Shown here: in pieces, positions 1 through 8,735 of the stretch | Layout: every line of letters starts with the position of its first letter | How positions within the stretch are numbered: the stretch's first letter is position 1 | Translations under genes and position numbers: made by a program | The notes under the pieces: model-generated | The model's database searches: none | Told to the model about the DNA's origin: nothing | The model's input: the letters and a program-made list of their open reading frames with translations, nothing else | NCBI RefSeq assembly: GCF_013114825.1 | Contig: NZ_JAAVLX010000014.1 | Coordinates: 1 to 64,000, forward strand | Length of the DNA: 64,000 nucleotides | Reading direction: 5' to 3' | From: Bradyrhizobium australiense | GTDB taxonomy: Bacteria; Pseudomonadota; Alphaproteobacteria; Rhizobiales; Xanthobacteraceae

Positions 1-125
1 GTTTTGCTCCGCTTCCTCCATGTTCGGTGAGGCGGGTACCGCTCTCTCACCCCCTCCCCCGCGAGGGGGGAGGGGGTGAGAGAGCGGTACCCGCCTCACC
101 GAACATGGAGGAAGCGGAGCAAAAC
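1..125. repeat. Perfect 60-bp inverted repeat with 5-nt loop
   Basis: Bases 1-60 are the exact reverse complement of bases 66-125, separated only by GCGAG at 61-65. The centre is C-rich/G-rich (CCCCTCCCCC and its mate) and the outer arms are ordinary unique-looking sequence. The transcript could form a 60-bp hairpin ending 29 bases beyond the stop of the minus-strand gene at 155-1777. No U-tract is visible. The repeat may extend left of the window. It could be a palindromic genomic element or a fold-back artefact of library preparation or assembly. Confidence 0.9.
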
Positions 126-154
126 GACATGTCGCCCGGACTCAGCACGGTGGC

Positions 155-1777
155 TTACGCCTTCACCAGCGCGCGGTAATCCAAGCGGCGGTGGAACCAG
201 TACTGATAGCCGGACACGTTCTTCTGCATCGCGACGTTGACGTAGGGCTGATACAGCGGGATGCGCGGAATGTCCTTGAAAGCGAGGTCGACGAAACCCT
301 TTACATCGGCATCATATTTCGCCGTGTTGCCGATCGCCGCGGCATCGACGGCGCCGCTGATGAACTCGTCCATAGCCTTTGACTGGTAGCTCATGGTGTT
401 GAAGATCGAATTCTTGCCGTCGTAGCACCAGATGAAGAAATATTCGGGATAGTCGAGCCAGCCGGAGAACACGTTGGTGTAGAGCGGCAGCACCTTCTTG
501 TTGAGCTCGGTGCGCCAGTTGGCGCCGGGGATCTTGTTGATGGTGGTCTTGATGCCGATTTGCGCCAGGCTCTCCTGCACCAGCACGCAGAGCGGCTCGT
601 TGACGCCGGCGAAGCCTAAGTCGAACGACAGCGTGGTCTCGAAACCGTTGGGGTAACCGGCCTCGGCCAGCAAGGCCTTGGCCTTCGCAATATCCGTGAC
701 GTATTTTGTGGGTTGCGGCCAGGCCACCTCGGTCGCCCTGTCCGCGGGCGCGCCGAACATCGGCTTGGCGAGGCCGAACAGCACCGCATCCATGATCTTC
801 TGGTAGGGAATCGCGCACGCCACCGCCTCGCGAACCTTGACGTTGTCGAACGGCGCGATCTTGACGTTCATGCCGATGTACTGGACGCCATTGGAATACG
901 GCACCGAGACGATGTTGAGTTTGCCGCTGTCCTTCAGCTCGACAAAATCCTTGTTCGGCAGATCATAGGAAATGTCGGCATCGCCGCGTTCCAATAGCGC
1001 ACGGCGGTTGCCGGCCTGCGGCACCATGCGCCAGATCACGCGCTTGACCTTCGGCATAGGTCCGCCGACCCAGTCGTCGTTGCGCTCCATGATGACTTCG
1101 GTGCCGGCGGTCCACTTCACCACCTTGTAGGCACCGGAGCCCGCGGTCTGCTGCTTGGTGTATTCGAGGCCCCAGGGGTCCTTTTCGGTGGCGTTCTTTT
1201 TCACCAGCTCCGAATTGACGACGCAGGGCACGATGACCGCGAGATCGGGGATGGTGAGACGGTCCTTCTTGGCGAAATCGATCCGCACCGTGTTGTCGTC
1301 GACGACGACGAACTGCTCGGTCTTGGTCAGCGAACCCGCGCCCATCTGGAAGGTCGGAAAGCCGCCGACACTGACGGCGCGATCGAGCGACCACTTGACA
1401 TCCCTGGCCGTGACCGGCGCACCGTCATGGAATTTCGCCTTCTTCTTCAGCTTGAAGGTCACCGACATGTCGCCGACCTTCATGTCCTCGGCGAGTTCGG
1501 GCTTGAACTTGTCGCGGTCGTAATACGGCACCCCGCCGTGACCGCTCTTCATCTCGTGGCTGATCAGGCGGTCGTAGCAATTCCACGATACCTCGTAGCC
1601 GGGCACGTTGGTGCCGACGCCGTGAATGTCGAGATTGTTGGGGCCGCTTTCTGAGACGATCAGCAGCGTCTCCGAACGCGCATCAGCCTTGGCGCCGGAC
1701 CAGATCGCCGGCGCCGGCGTCAACGCGCCGGCAGCCGCCAGCCCCGACACGGACTTGAGGAAATCGCGACGCTTCAT
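155..1777 (-). CDS. ABC transporter substrate-binding protein (peptide/opine/nickel family 5), Tat-exported
   Basis: This 540-residue protein is a periplasmic binding protein of solute-binding family 5 (DppA/OppA fold), which delivers peptides or similar ligands to an ABC permease. The N-terminus MKRRDFLKSVSGLAAAGAL is a twin-arginine signal (RRDFLK). Family features include the FKLKKKAKFHDGAPVTARDV stretch around residue 110, typical of the F-x-L-R-x-x-x-x-F-H-D-G motif, and a C-terminal region with IPLYQPY. The usual family length is 500-550, so it is complete. No permease or ATPase gene lies beside it within the window; partners may lie to the left. The ligand cannot be inferred. Confidence 0.9.
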   Translation of the reverse strand: MKRRDFLKSVSGLAAAGALTPAPAIWSGAKADARSETLLIVSESGPNNLDIHGVGTNVPGYEVSWNCYDRLISHEMKSGHGGVPYYDRDKFKPELAEDMKVGDMSVTFKLKKKAKFHDGAPVTARDVKWSLDRAVSVGGFPTFQMGAGSLTKTEQFVVVDDNTVRIDFAKKDRLTIPDLAVIVPCVVNSELVKKNATEKDPWGLEYTKQQTAGSGAYKVVKWTAGTEVIMERNDDWVGGPMPKVKRVIWRMVPQAGNRRALLERGDADISYDLPNKDFVELKDSGKLNIVSVPYSNGVQYIGMNVKIAPFDNVKVREAVACAIPYQKIMDAVLFGLAKPMFGAPADRATEVAWPQPTKYVTDIAKAKALLAEAGYPNGFETTLSFDLGFAGVNEPLCVLVQESLAQIGIKTTINKIPGANWRTELNKKVLPLYTNVFSGWLDYPEYFFIWCYDGKNSIFNTMSYQSKAMDEFISGAVDAAAIGNTAKYDADVKGFVDLAFKDIPRIPLYQPYVNVAMQKNVSGYQYWFHRRLDYRALVKA

Positions 1778-1988
1778 GGGTGATGCTCCAACGCCTGAGG
1801 GAAAGGCTTTGGAACGGGAATCGCAAGGTTCGTGCCAACCCTTAAGGAAAGCTTTCTCTCACGAGAACCGATTGATTTAGCTGGAAAATGTATCCGGCCT
1901 TGGCGTCGTGAGAGGGTGTGACCTCCTCACATATTGCATACAAAGCGGCATATTTGCCCAATAGATGTGCAGATATGCTATGCGGCAC

Positions 1989-2942
1989 TCAAATCGGCCA
2001 GAGCAAATCCTGCAATTGATGCAGGTCCGCGGCCTTCTCCTGCCACCCCTCGATGCAGACATGCCTGACCGGATCGCTGGCGCGATGCAGCAGCATCAGC
2101 GCCATCAAGCGCCGCTTCAGGTCGGGGGTAATATCCGCCGCAGAGTACCCAAAGCCCTCGAACAGGCTTCGCACCCGCCGCGGCATGCCTGAGGTCATGA
2201 AGGCGCTGGGACCAAGCAGGTCATATTCGCCCCTACCCGTCATCACGTCGCCGAAATCGATCAGCCCCGCGAGATGCCAACCCGAATCGCCGCGGCTCAG
2301 CAGGAAGTTTTCCGGGATGTATTCGCCGGTGAGGATCACCGCTGGCCCGTCCAGCGCGACCAGCGAGGCCGGATCGCGCAGCAATTCATCCAGGCCATCG
2401 AGAAATTTGCGCGGCAGGCCGAGACGCTCATGCCGGGCGCGGCATCCCTCGATTTGCCGGCGCATGAAGACGTCCCAGCCAGGCTCGACCGAGGCGAGCG
2501 GTCCGACGGGCGCGCGCTGTACCTCGGCGATGGTCTCGCCAATCTCGGCAAGCACGCGCTCCTTGTCCGCTTCCGGCAGCGATGGCCAGGCGTCGGCGCC
2601 CAACACGCCCGATAGCCGCGTGATGACGAGATACGACCATCCGTCGCGTTCGCCTTGGACGACGATTTCGGGAATCGCGACACGAAGCCATCCGTGAAGC
2701 TGCGCGAGTGCGCCACGTTCCGAGACGAATTGGGCGCAAAGAAACGGCGGGAAGATTTTTAGGATGAGCTTTTCGTCGAGCGCAAGGACGAGATTGGTGC
2801 CGGTGGAGAAGACGTGCGGCGCCGCGCACGACAGGCCGTGTCTGCGGGCGATATCGCGCGCGATCGGCAGCCACTGCACCGGATCGGCGCGCCAGGCGCG
2901 GAAGGCCTCGTAGTCTGTGAGTGGCGGTAGTGATGGCACCAT
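1989..2942 (-). CDS. Aminoglycoside phosphotransferase (APH)-fold family protein with atypical catalytic loop
   Basis: The 317-residue protein has the layout of the APH/choline-kinase fold: an N-lobe with a Lys in LILKIF (about residue 62), a hinge near YLVITRL, and a C-lobe ending in GLIDFGD (Asp229), the Mg-binding DFG equivalent. At the position where active APH enzymes carry H-G-D, this protein reads T205-G206-E207, followed five residues later by Asn212. Either it belongs to a subfamily using Glu in place of the catalytic Asp, or it has lost kinase activity. The natural substrate is unknown and antibiotic resistance should not be assumed. The gene stands alone, downstream of ugpB on the same strand across a repeat element. 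Confidence 0.75.
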   Translation of the reverse strand: MVPSLPPLTDYEAFRAWRADPVQWLPIARDIARRHGLSCAAPHVFSTGTNLVLALDEKLILKIFPPFLCAQFVSERGALAQLHGWLRVAIPEIVVQGERDGWSYLVITRLSGVLGADAWPSLPEADKERVLAEIGETIAEVQRAPVGPLASVEPGWDVFMRRQIEGCRARHERLGLPRKFLDGLDELLRDPASLVALDGPAVILTGEYIPENFLLSRGDSGWHLAGLIDFGDVMTGRGEYDLLGPSAFMTSGMPRRVRSLFEGFGYSAADITPDLKRRLMALMLLHRASDPVRHVCIEGWQEKAADLHQLQDLLWPI

Positions 2943-2952
2943 TGGTTCAGTG

Positions 2953-3072
2953 TGTAGCCCGGATGGAGCGCAAGCGAAATCCGGGGCCGAGGCCGCAGTT
3001 GAATCCCCGGGCTACGCGGAGCCTGTCATCGGGCGCGCGTTCGCGCGACCCGTTGGCTTCACCCGGGCTACG
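2953..3072. repeat. Bradyrhizobial-type intergenic palindromic repeat (GTAGCCCGGATGGAGC family), copy 1
   Basis: The element starts with GTAGCCCGGATGGAGC and ends with a complementary CCCGGGCTAC, with an inner core GAGCCTGTCATCGGGCGCGC. A second copy lies at 35120-35232 and shares the ends and most of the core. It fills the gap between two minus-strand genes and may act as a transcript-end hairpin. Confidence 0.85.
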
Positions 3073-3077
3073 CAAAA

Positions 3078-4400
3078 TTATCTATCCGGGTTCGCGCGTT
3101 CGAACTGGCGCAGCAGGCGGTTGCCGCGCTCGACGGCTGAGTCGAGTGCCGCCTGCGCGGTGCGCTTGCCGCTGAAGACGTGCTCCAGCTCGTCCTCGAT
3201 GGCGTCGCGGATCAGCACAAAGGACCCAAGCCGGATTCCCTTCGAGTTCTCGGTCGGCGGCTTCAGCGTCATCTGCTCGATTCCGATCGCAGCACCCGGG
3301 TTGCGGTCGTAGAAGCCCTGCGCGCGGGTGAGGTCGAAGGCGGCGCGGGTGATCGGCAAGTAACCGGTTTTCTGGTGCCAGGCCGCCTGAACCTCGGGCT
3401 TTGAGAGATAGGCGAAGAACCGCGCAACGCCGGTGTATTCGGCGCGCGGCCGGTCGCGCAGCACCCACAGTGTGGCGCCGCCGATGATCGAGTTTTGCGG
3501 GGCGCCGGCGATTTCGGGCCGGTACGGGATCATGCCGTAGCCGACCTCAAATTTCGAATTGGCCTTGATGTCGGCGCGCGTCCCGGATGAGCCGATGAAG
3601 ATGGCGCATTCGCCCTTTTGAAAGCGCGGCTCGGCCGATTGCCCGCGGCCGCTATAGTCAAAAACTTTCGTCGCCTGCCATTCCGCGAGTTGCGCGATGT
3701 GCCGAACCACGTCCGGATTGTTGAAGGTCAGCTCGGCATCGAGACCACTGAAGCCATTGGCCCGGGTCGCCAGCGGCAGATTGTGGAATGCGGAAAAGTT
3801 TTCGACATGGACCCAGGATGGCCACGATGTGGTGAGCCCACAGGGCGAACCCGCCGCACGCAGGCGCTTCGCCGCGGCGCCGACCTCGGCCCAGGTCTTC
3901 GGCGCCACCTCGGGGTCGAGACCCGCGGCGCGGAACAGATCCTTGTTGTAGTAGAGGATCGGCGCCGAAACGTTGAACGGGAACGAGAGCATGTTGCCGG
4001 CGACATCGGAATAGTAGCCGGTCACGGCCGACAGATACGCCTCCGGCGAGAACGGCTCCGACTGGTCGCGCATCAATTCAAACACCGGATAGATCGCGCC
4101 TTTGGCTGCCATCATGGTTGCGGTGGCAATCTCGTTGACCTGAACGATGGCGGGCTGGCTTCTCGAACGGAATGCGAAGATCGCCGCCGTCACCGTCTCG
4201 GTGTAGTTGCCCTTGTAGGTCGGCACGATCCGGTAGTCGGACTGCGACGCATTGAAATCGGCCGTCAGCCTTTCGAGTTGCTTGCCGAGTTCCCCCGACA
4301 TCGCGTGCCACCACATGATCTCGGTGGCGGCCTGGGCGGGAGACGCAAGCGCCACGGCGGCAAGCGCTGCGAATTGCAAGAACCTCAAGGCCAATTTCAC
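3078..4400 (-). CDS. ugpB: sn-glycerol-3-phosphate ABC transporter substrate-binding protein UgpB
   Basis: The 440-residue protein resembles UgpB over its whole length, with recognisable blocks such as EIMWWHAMSGELGKQLERL, VPTYKGNYTETV, ATATMMAAKGAIYPVFEL, PILYYNKDLFRAAGLDP, PQNSIIGGATLWV and the C-terminal ALDSAVERGNRLLRQFE. A Sec signal ends at AQA (about residue 24). UgpB captures glycerol-3-phosphate or glycerophosphodiesters in the periplasm for UgpAEC. None of ugpA, ugpE or ugpC is adjacent: the next gene on this strand is the APH-fold gene, and upstream lies a divergent kinase operon. It is therefore an orphan here. Confidence 0.93.
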   Translation of the reverse strand: MKLALRFLQFAALAAVALASPAQAATEIMWWHAMSGELGKQLERLTADFNASQSDYRIVPTYKGNYTETVTAAIFAFRSRSQPAIVQVNEIATATMMAAKGAIYPVFELMRDQSEPFSPEAYLSAVTGYYSDVAGNMLSFPFNVSAPILYYNKDLFRAAGLDPEVAPKTWAEVGAAAKRLRAAGSPCGLTTSWPSWVHVENFSAFHNLPLATRANGFSGLDAELTFNNPDVVRHIAQLAEWQATKVFDYSGRGQSAEPRFQKGECAIFIGSSGTRADIKANSKFEVGYGMIPYRPEIAGAPQNSIIGGATLWVLRDRPRAEYTGVARFFAYLSKPEVQAAWHQKTGYLPITRAAFDLTRAQGFYDRNPGAAIGIEQMTLKPPTENSKGIRLGSFVLIRDAIEDELEHVFSGKRTAQAALDSAVERGNRLLRQFERANPDR

Positions 4401-4914
4401 CGGTGATCACCCTGCTCTGCCACGCGAGCGATGTACCCGTTCGCCGCGCCCTCATAAATCCCTGCGACCGCGGTTTCAATCCGCCGCCCTCACCGCAGTG
4501 CACAATTAAAGATTGCAGTCGGCGTGTCAGGATTAAACCCAGGCTAGTCTCTGCCCGCCATGCCCCAATACCCAAGCCTCGGCAAATTCTGCTAAAATTG
4601 CGTTGAACCTTTTTTCCCCGCCGCAGACTCCATCTCTAAGGGGATTTGTCGCCTGTGTACCGCCGCGCCAACCTTTCGCGGACGTTTGTGCTTGTTGTCG
4701 CGCTGTTGCTTACGGCGATCTCAACGGGCGGTTTTGCGCGCGCATTTCCTGCTGCCGATCTCCGAAATGACAGGCATCGGATCGACGAGTTCCATTCCCG
4801 CCAGTTCGGCGCGGAACAGGACCGACCCGGACAGACCGGGACCGGCGCGATTGATCTCCACCGTACCAACGTTGCATTGATCGGAAAGATGGCATCGCTA
4901 TTGGTCGGACGCCT
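4401..4914. other. 514-nt intergenic region between divergent ugpB and the histidine-kinase operon
   Basis: No convincing gene is present. A 96-codon plus-strand frame at 4646-4936 begins TTG after AAGGGG and encodes a hydrophobic segment (FVLVVALLLTAIS) that resembles a signal peptide. The rest of that frame looks non-coding and it runs into the kinase start in another frame. The AT-richer part near 4580-4620 may hold promoters for one or both flanking genes. Confidence 0.5.
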
Positions 4915-7020
4915 TTGCAGAGTGGAGTGGATTTGACCGGCACGCCGCAACAGCAGCGAGCAGCGGAACGGCCGGCGACCTTCGCCGCGCGCGGGCGCTT
5001 TCACGTCGTCCAGTGGCTGCGCGCGGTCCCGATCCGTTGGCGCATTCTGTCGATCGCTGCATTGAATTCCGCCGTCGTGGTCGTGCTCGTCGTGTTGATC
5101 TGGAACGGCTCCAAGGTTTTGGGTTCGGCCTGGGACGACGTCCGGCAGGTGCGGGAATCCGACAAAATCCTGGCGCACCTCGAAAGCGAAACCAGCCGGC
5201 TGCAAAACCTGATCCACCGCTACATCAACCAGCCGAGCCCTGAGCTGTTCGCCGAGATCCTGCTGCTGCGAGAGGCCGTATTGGGCACGCTCACAACGCG
5301 CGCCTCGAACGACCCGATGCTATCGGGGTCGGTCGAACGGCTCGAACAGGTCACCGACCGTTTCCTCAACGGCTTCGGCGAATTGCGCGCCGTCCAGGCC
5401 ACTATCACCAAGACTTATGAGCAGCAGGTGCTGGGGCCGGCCCGGGAAATGGCCGGGCTGTATTCGATCATCGAGGGCGCCACGGGGCATCGCGACGCGC
5501 AGATCTGGCCCGCGCTCGGAAGATCGCGCGAGGCGTTTACGGCTCTGCTGGTCGCCGCCAACGCCTATTACCTGTCGCCCGCCTCGGCCTCGGCCGAAGA
5601 CGCCAGCAGGAATACCGAGGCGATCGAGAAGACCATCCCCGTAATGACCGATCTGGCCGATAACGATTTGCAGCGCATGGCGCTGACGCGGCTGAAGGCG
5701 CGGACGGTGGCGCTGCGCGAGGGCATGGCCAAACTGACCGAGCAACTGGCGATCCGGACCGAACTGTTGCGCAACACCATCGATGCCAGCCAGGCCGAGG
5801 CCATCGCGGTCATCGACGAGCTGTCGGTCAAGATGCGCCAGCGCGAACAGAAGGCGCAGGAGACTTTTGACAAGACGCTGTCGGGCATCTCGCGCCGGGT
5901 GCTGTCGATCGCCGTGATGTTCCTCGGCATCATCCTGTCCGCCGGCGTCCTGATCGCGCTGTCGATCCGCCTGCCGCTGCAGCAGATCCTGGCAGCGATG
6001 CATGCGATCACGTCAGGCAATTACGATCGCAGCGTGCAGGGCACCACCGCGCGAGACGAGGTCGGCGCCATGGCCCGCGCGGTGGACGTCTTCCGTGAAA
6101 ACGCCATCGCCAAGCGCAAGACCGAAGACGAACTGCGCGCCTCAAAGGAAAGAGCCGAAAGTGCGCTGATCGAGCTCAACACCGCGCAGCAGAACCTGAT
6201 CGACGCCGAACGGCTGGCGGCGCTGGGCGGGCTGGTCGCCGGCGTCGCGCACGAGGTGAACAACCCGATCGGCATCAGCCTGACGGTGGCGTCGAGCTTT
6301 GCGCGCCGGGCCGAAACGTTCGAGTCCGAATTGCGCACCGAGCCGCTCCGCCGCTCCAAGCTCGACGAATTCGTCAAGAGCTCGCGCGATGCCGCCCAGC
6401 AACTGGTGGCAAACCTGCACCGCGCCGGCGAGCTGATCCAGTCTTTCAAGCAGGTGGCGGTCGACCGCTCGCACGCCGAGCGCCGGCAATTCAACTTGAG
6501 CGAGGCGACCGATCAGATCGTCGCGAGCTTAAGGCCGGTCTTGAAGAAGGCGGCGATCACGCTGTCGGTCGACGTGCCGGAAGGGCTCGTCATCGACGGC
6601 TATCCCGGCTCCTACGGCCAGATATTAACCAATCTTTTCCTCAACGCCGCCAACCATGCCTTTGCCGACGGCCGTTCCGGGTCGATCTCGATCTCGGCCC
6701 GGGCGCGCGGCGGCGATGATGTCGAGATCATTTTTGCCGACAACGGGGCCGGAATGACGCCGGACGTGCAGCGGCAGGCGTTCGACCCCTTCTTTACGAC
6801 GCGCCGCAACGAAGGCGGTACCGGACTGGGCTTGCATATCGTCTATAATCTTGTCACTCAACAACTCGGCGGCCGGATGATGCTGGAGTCGAGGCTGGGA
6901 CAAGGCACCACCTTCCGCATTATCATGCCGAAAGTCGCCAAGGGCGGATCGACGAGTACAGACCAGATAGCAGCCGACGGAACTTCGCAATGGCCGAACA
7001 GGACGATGTCCTCCACCTGA
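4915..7020 (+). CDS. Membrane-bound sensor histidine kinase (HAMP, HisKA, HATPase)
   Basis: The protein has a first membrane segment around residues 40-62, a long periplasmic helical sensor region to about 325, a second membrane segment near 330-355 (VLSIAVMFLGIILSAGVLIAL), a HAMP linker, and a coiled region. A HisKA H-box follows with His446 in AHEVNNPIG, then an ATPase domain with N-box LFLNAANHAF, DNGAGM and GGTGLGLH. It would autophosphorylate in response to a periplasmic cue. No ATG is available in-frame near the start: the choices are TTG at 4915, GTG at 4927 or TTG at 4933, the last with GGAG five bases upstream. Its 3' end overlaps the next gene by 31 bases, indicating a single operon. 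Confidence 0.9.
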   Translation: MQSGVDLTGTPQQQRAAERPATFAARGRFHVVQWLRAVPIRWRILSIAALNSAVVVVLVVLIWNGSKVLGSAWDDVRQVRESDKILAHLESETSRLQNLIHRYINQPSPELFAEILLLREAVLGTLTTRASNDPMLSGSVERLEQVTDRFLNGFGELRAVQATITKTYEQQVLGPAREMAGLYSIIEGATGHRDAQIWPALGRSREAFTALLVAANAYYLSPASASAEDASRNTEAIEKTIPVMTDLADNDLQRMALTRLKARTVALREGMAKLTEQLAIRTELLRNTIDASQAEAIAVIDELSVKMRQREQKAQETFDKTLSGISRRVLSIAVMFLGIILSAGVLIALSIRLPLQQILAAMHAITSGNYDRSVQGTTARDEVGAMARAVDVFRENAIAKRKTEDELRASKERAESALIELNTAQQNLIDAERLAALGGLVAGVAHEVNNPIGISLTVASSFARRAETFESELRTEPLRRSKLDEFVKSSRDAAQQLVANLHRAGELIQSFKQVAVDRSHAERRQFNLSEATDQIVASLRPVLKKAAITLSVDVPEGLVIDGYPGSYGQILTNLFLNAANHAFADGRSGSISISARARGGDDVEIIFADNGAGMTPDVQRQAFDPFFTTRRNEGGTGLGLHIVYNLVTQQLGGRMMLESRLGQGTTFRIIMPKVAKGGSTSTDQIAADGTSQWPNRTMSST

Positions 7021-8735
7021 TCGACGATACCGGAATAGCTCCGGAGGACTCATCCGCACGCAAATGGAAGATCGCCGTCATTGACGACGATGCCGCGGTG
7101 CACGAGGGCACCCGCTTTGCGCTCAGCGACTACAATCTCCACGGCGCGACGCTGGAAATCCTGTCGGCCTATTCCGCGGCCGAAGGCCGCATCCTGATGC
7201 GCGACAATCCGGATGTGGCGGCCGTGCTGCTCGACGTCATCATGGAGACCGACGTCGCGGGGCTGGAACTGGTCGAATACATCCGCAACGAGATCAAGAA
7301 CGAAACCGTCCGCATCATCCTGCGCACCGGCCAGCCGGGACAGGCGCCCGAGCGCCGTGTCATCGTCCAGTACGACATCAACGACTACAAGGCCAAGACG
7401 GAGCTCACGGCCGACAAACTGTTCACCTCGCTGACCGCAGCGCTGCGCAGTTATCAGCAGCTCGAGCGCATGGTGCAGACAAGGCGCGGACTTGAAATCA
7501 TCATCGATGCCGCCTCGACGCTCTACGATTTCAAATCGATGCAGCGGCTGGCGGAGGGCGTGCTGACGCAGCTCGCCTCGCTGCTCAATGTCGATTGCGC
7601 CGGCATCCTGGTGCTGCGCGACGACGGCGCCTCGGGGAGCGAATTTTCGGTACTGGCCGGTTCAGGCTGCTACAGCCGCTTCATCGGCACTACCAGCTCC
7701 AAGGCGCTCGATCCCGATCTGCGGGCGATGGTGGAAGCCGCCTTCCAGCGCCGCAAGAACGAATTCGCCGACCACCGCAGCGTGCTTTATTTGCGCACCG
7801 GCAGCGGCCGCGAAGTCGTGGTGCTGCTGCAGGCTGAACGCCAGCTTTCCGATACCGACCGTGCGCTGGTCGAGATTTTTTCCAGCCGGCTGTCGATCGC
7901 GTTCGACAATGTCATCCTCTACCGGCAACTGCACGAGGCCAACACCCAGCTCGAAGACCGCGTCGCCCAGCGCACCCGCGCGCTGATGCAGGCCAACCGC
8001 AGGCTCTCGGCGCAGTGGCTGCGGCTGCAGCGCGCCAACGGCTTCAAGAACGAAATCCTCGGCACCGTCGCGCACGATTTGAAGAATCCGCTCGGCGTGA
8101 TCCTCGGCCGCACCGAGATGCTGACCGAATTGATCGGCGCCGGCTCGCCGAAGGAGAACGTCACCGCACAGGTCGAACACATCAGGGACGCCACCAAGCG
8201 CCTGACTTCGATGGTCGACCACCTGATTTCGGATGCGATGGCGGATGCCTTCGACATCACGATCCGCCGAGAGCCGGTCGATATCGCAGCGCTCGTGACC
8301 GAGGTCACCGATTCCAACCTGCCCTCGGCCGTCAACAAGCAGCAGGCCATCACGGTGTCAGCGCCGCCGAATATCGTCACCATGTGCGACATCGACCGAA
8401 TCCGCGAGGCGATCGACAACCTCGTCAGCAACGCCATCAAATACTCGCCGATCGGCGGCAAGATCACGGTCGCTGTGGCCCATGAAGGCAGCGAGACGGT
8501 GATCCGCATCACCGATCAGGGCGCCGGCCTTTCGCCGGAGGATCTTGGCCGGCTGTTCGGCCGTTTCCAGCGGCTCTCGGCCAAGCCGACCGCCGGCGAA
8601 AGCTCGACCGGCCTCGGCCTGTCGATCGTCAAACGTATCATCGACATGCATGGCGGCCATGTGACCGCGGAAAGCGCCGGTCCCGGACAGGGATCGACGT
8701 TTACGGTTACACTGCCGGCGACAGAGACGACATGA
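6990..8735 (+). CDS. Response-regulator/sensor histidine kinase (REC-DUF3369-like-HisKA-HATPase)
   Basis: The 581-residue soluble protein starts with a receiver domain (Asp82 in VLLDVIM, preceded by acidic IDDD). A DUF3369/GAF-like region follows, recognisable by RRGLEIIIDAASTLYDF around 165. A coiled segment leads to a HisKA domain with His362 in AHDLKNPLG and a HATPase domain with DNLVSNAIKYS, DQGAGL and STGLGLSI. The order, receiver first and then kinase, suits a phosphorelay intermediate that can be phosphorylated by the upstream membrane kinase and then control its own kinase output. It overlaps the upstream gene by 31 bases and the downstream regulator by 4 (ATGA). Confidence 0.9.
   Translation: MAEQDDVLHLIDDTGIAPEDSSARKWKIAVIDDDAAVHEGTRFALSDYNLHGATLEILSAYSAAEGRILMRDNPDVAAVLLDVIMETDVAGLELVEYIRNEIKNETVRIILRTGQPGQAPERRVIVQYDINDYKAKTELTADKLFTSLTAALRSYQQLERMVQTRRGLEIIIDAASTLYDFKSMQRLAEGVLTQLASLLNVDCAGILVLRDDGASGSEFSVLAGSGCYSRFIGTTSSKALDPDLRAMVEAAFQRRKNEFADHRSVLYLRTGSGREVVVLLQAERQLSDTDRALVEIFSSRLSIAFDNVILYRQLHEANTQLEDRVAQRTRALMQANRRLSAQWLRLQRANGFKNEILGTVAHDLKNPLGVILGRTEMLTELIGAGSPKENVTAQVEHIRDATKRLTSMVDHLISDAMADAFDITIRREPVDIAALVTEVTDSNLPSAVNKQQAITVSAPPNIVTMCDIDRIREAIDNLVSNAIKYSPIGGKITVAVAHEGSETVIRITDQGAGLSPEDLGRLFGRFQRLSAKPTAGESSTGLGLSIVKRIIDMHGGHVTAESAGPGQGSTFTVTLPATETT

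Noticed and set aside
1989..2942. Calling the APH-fold protein an antibiotic-resistance enzyme
   Set aside because: The catalytic triplet is altered and nothing in the context points to aminoglycosides; only the fold is supported.
4646..4936. 96-codon ORF with signal-like N-terminus ahead of the histidine kinase
   Set aside because: TTG start, hydrophobic start followed by sequence of non-coding character, and overlap with the kinase in a different frame; not strong enough to call a gene.
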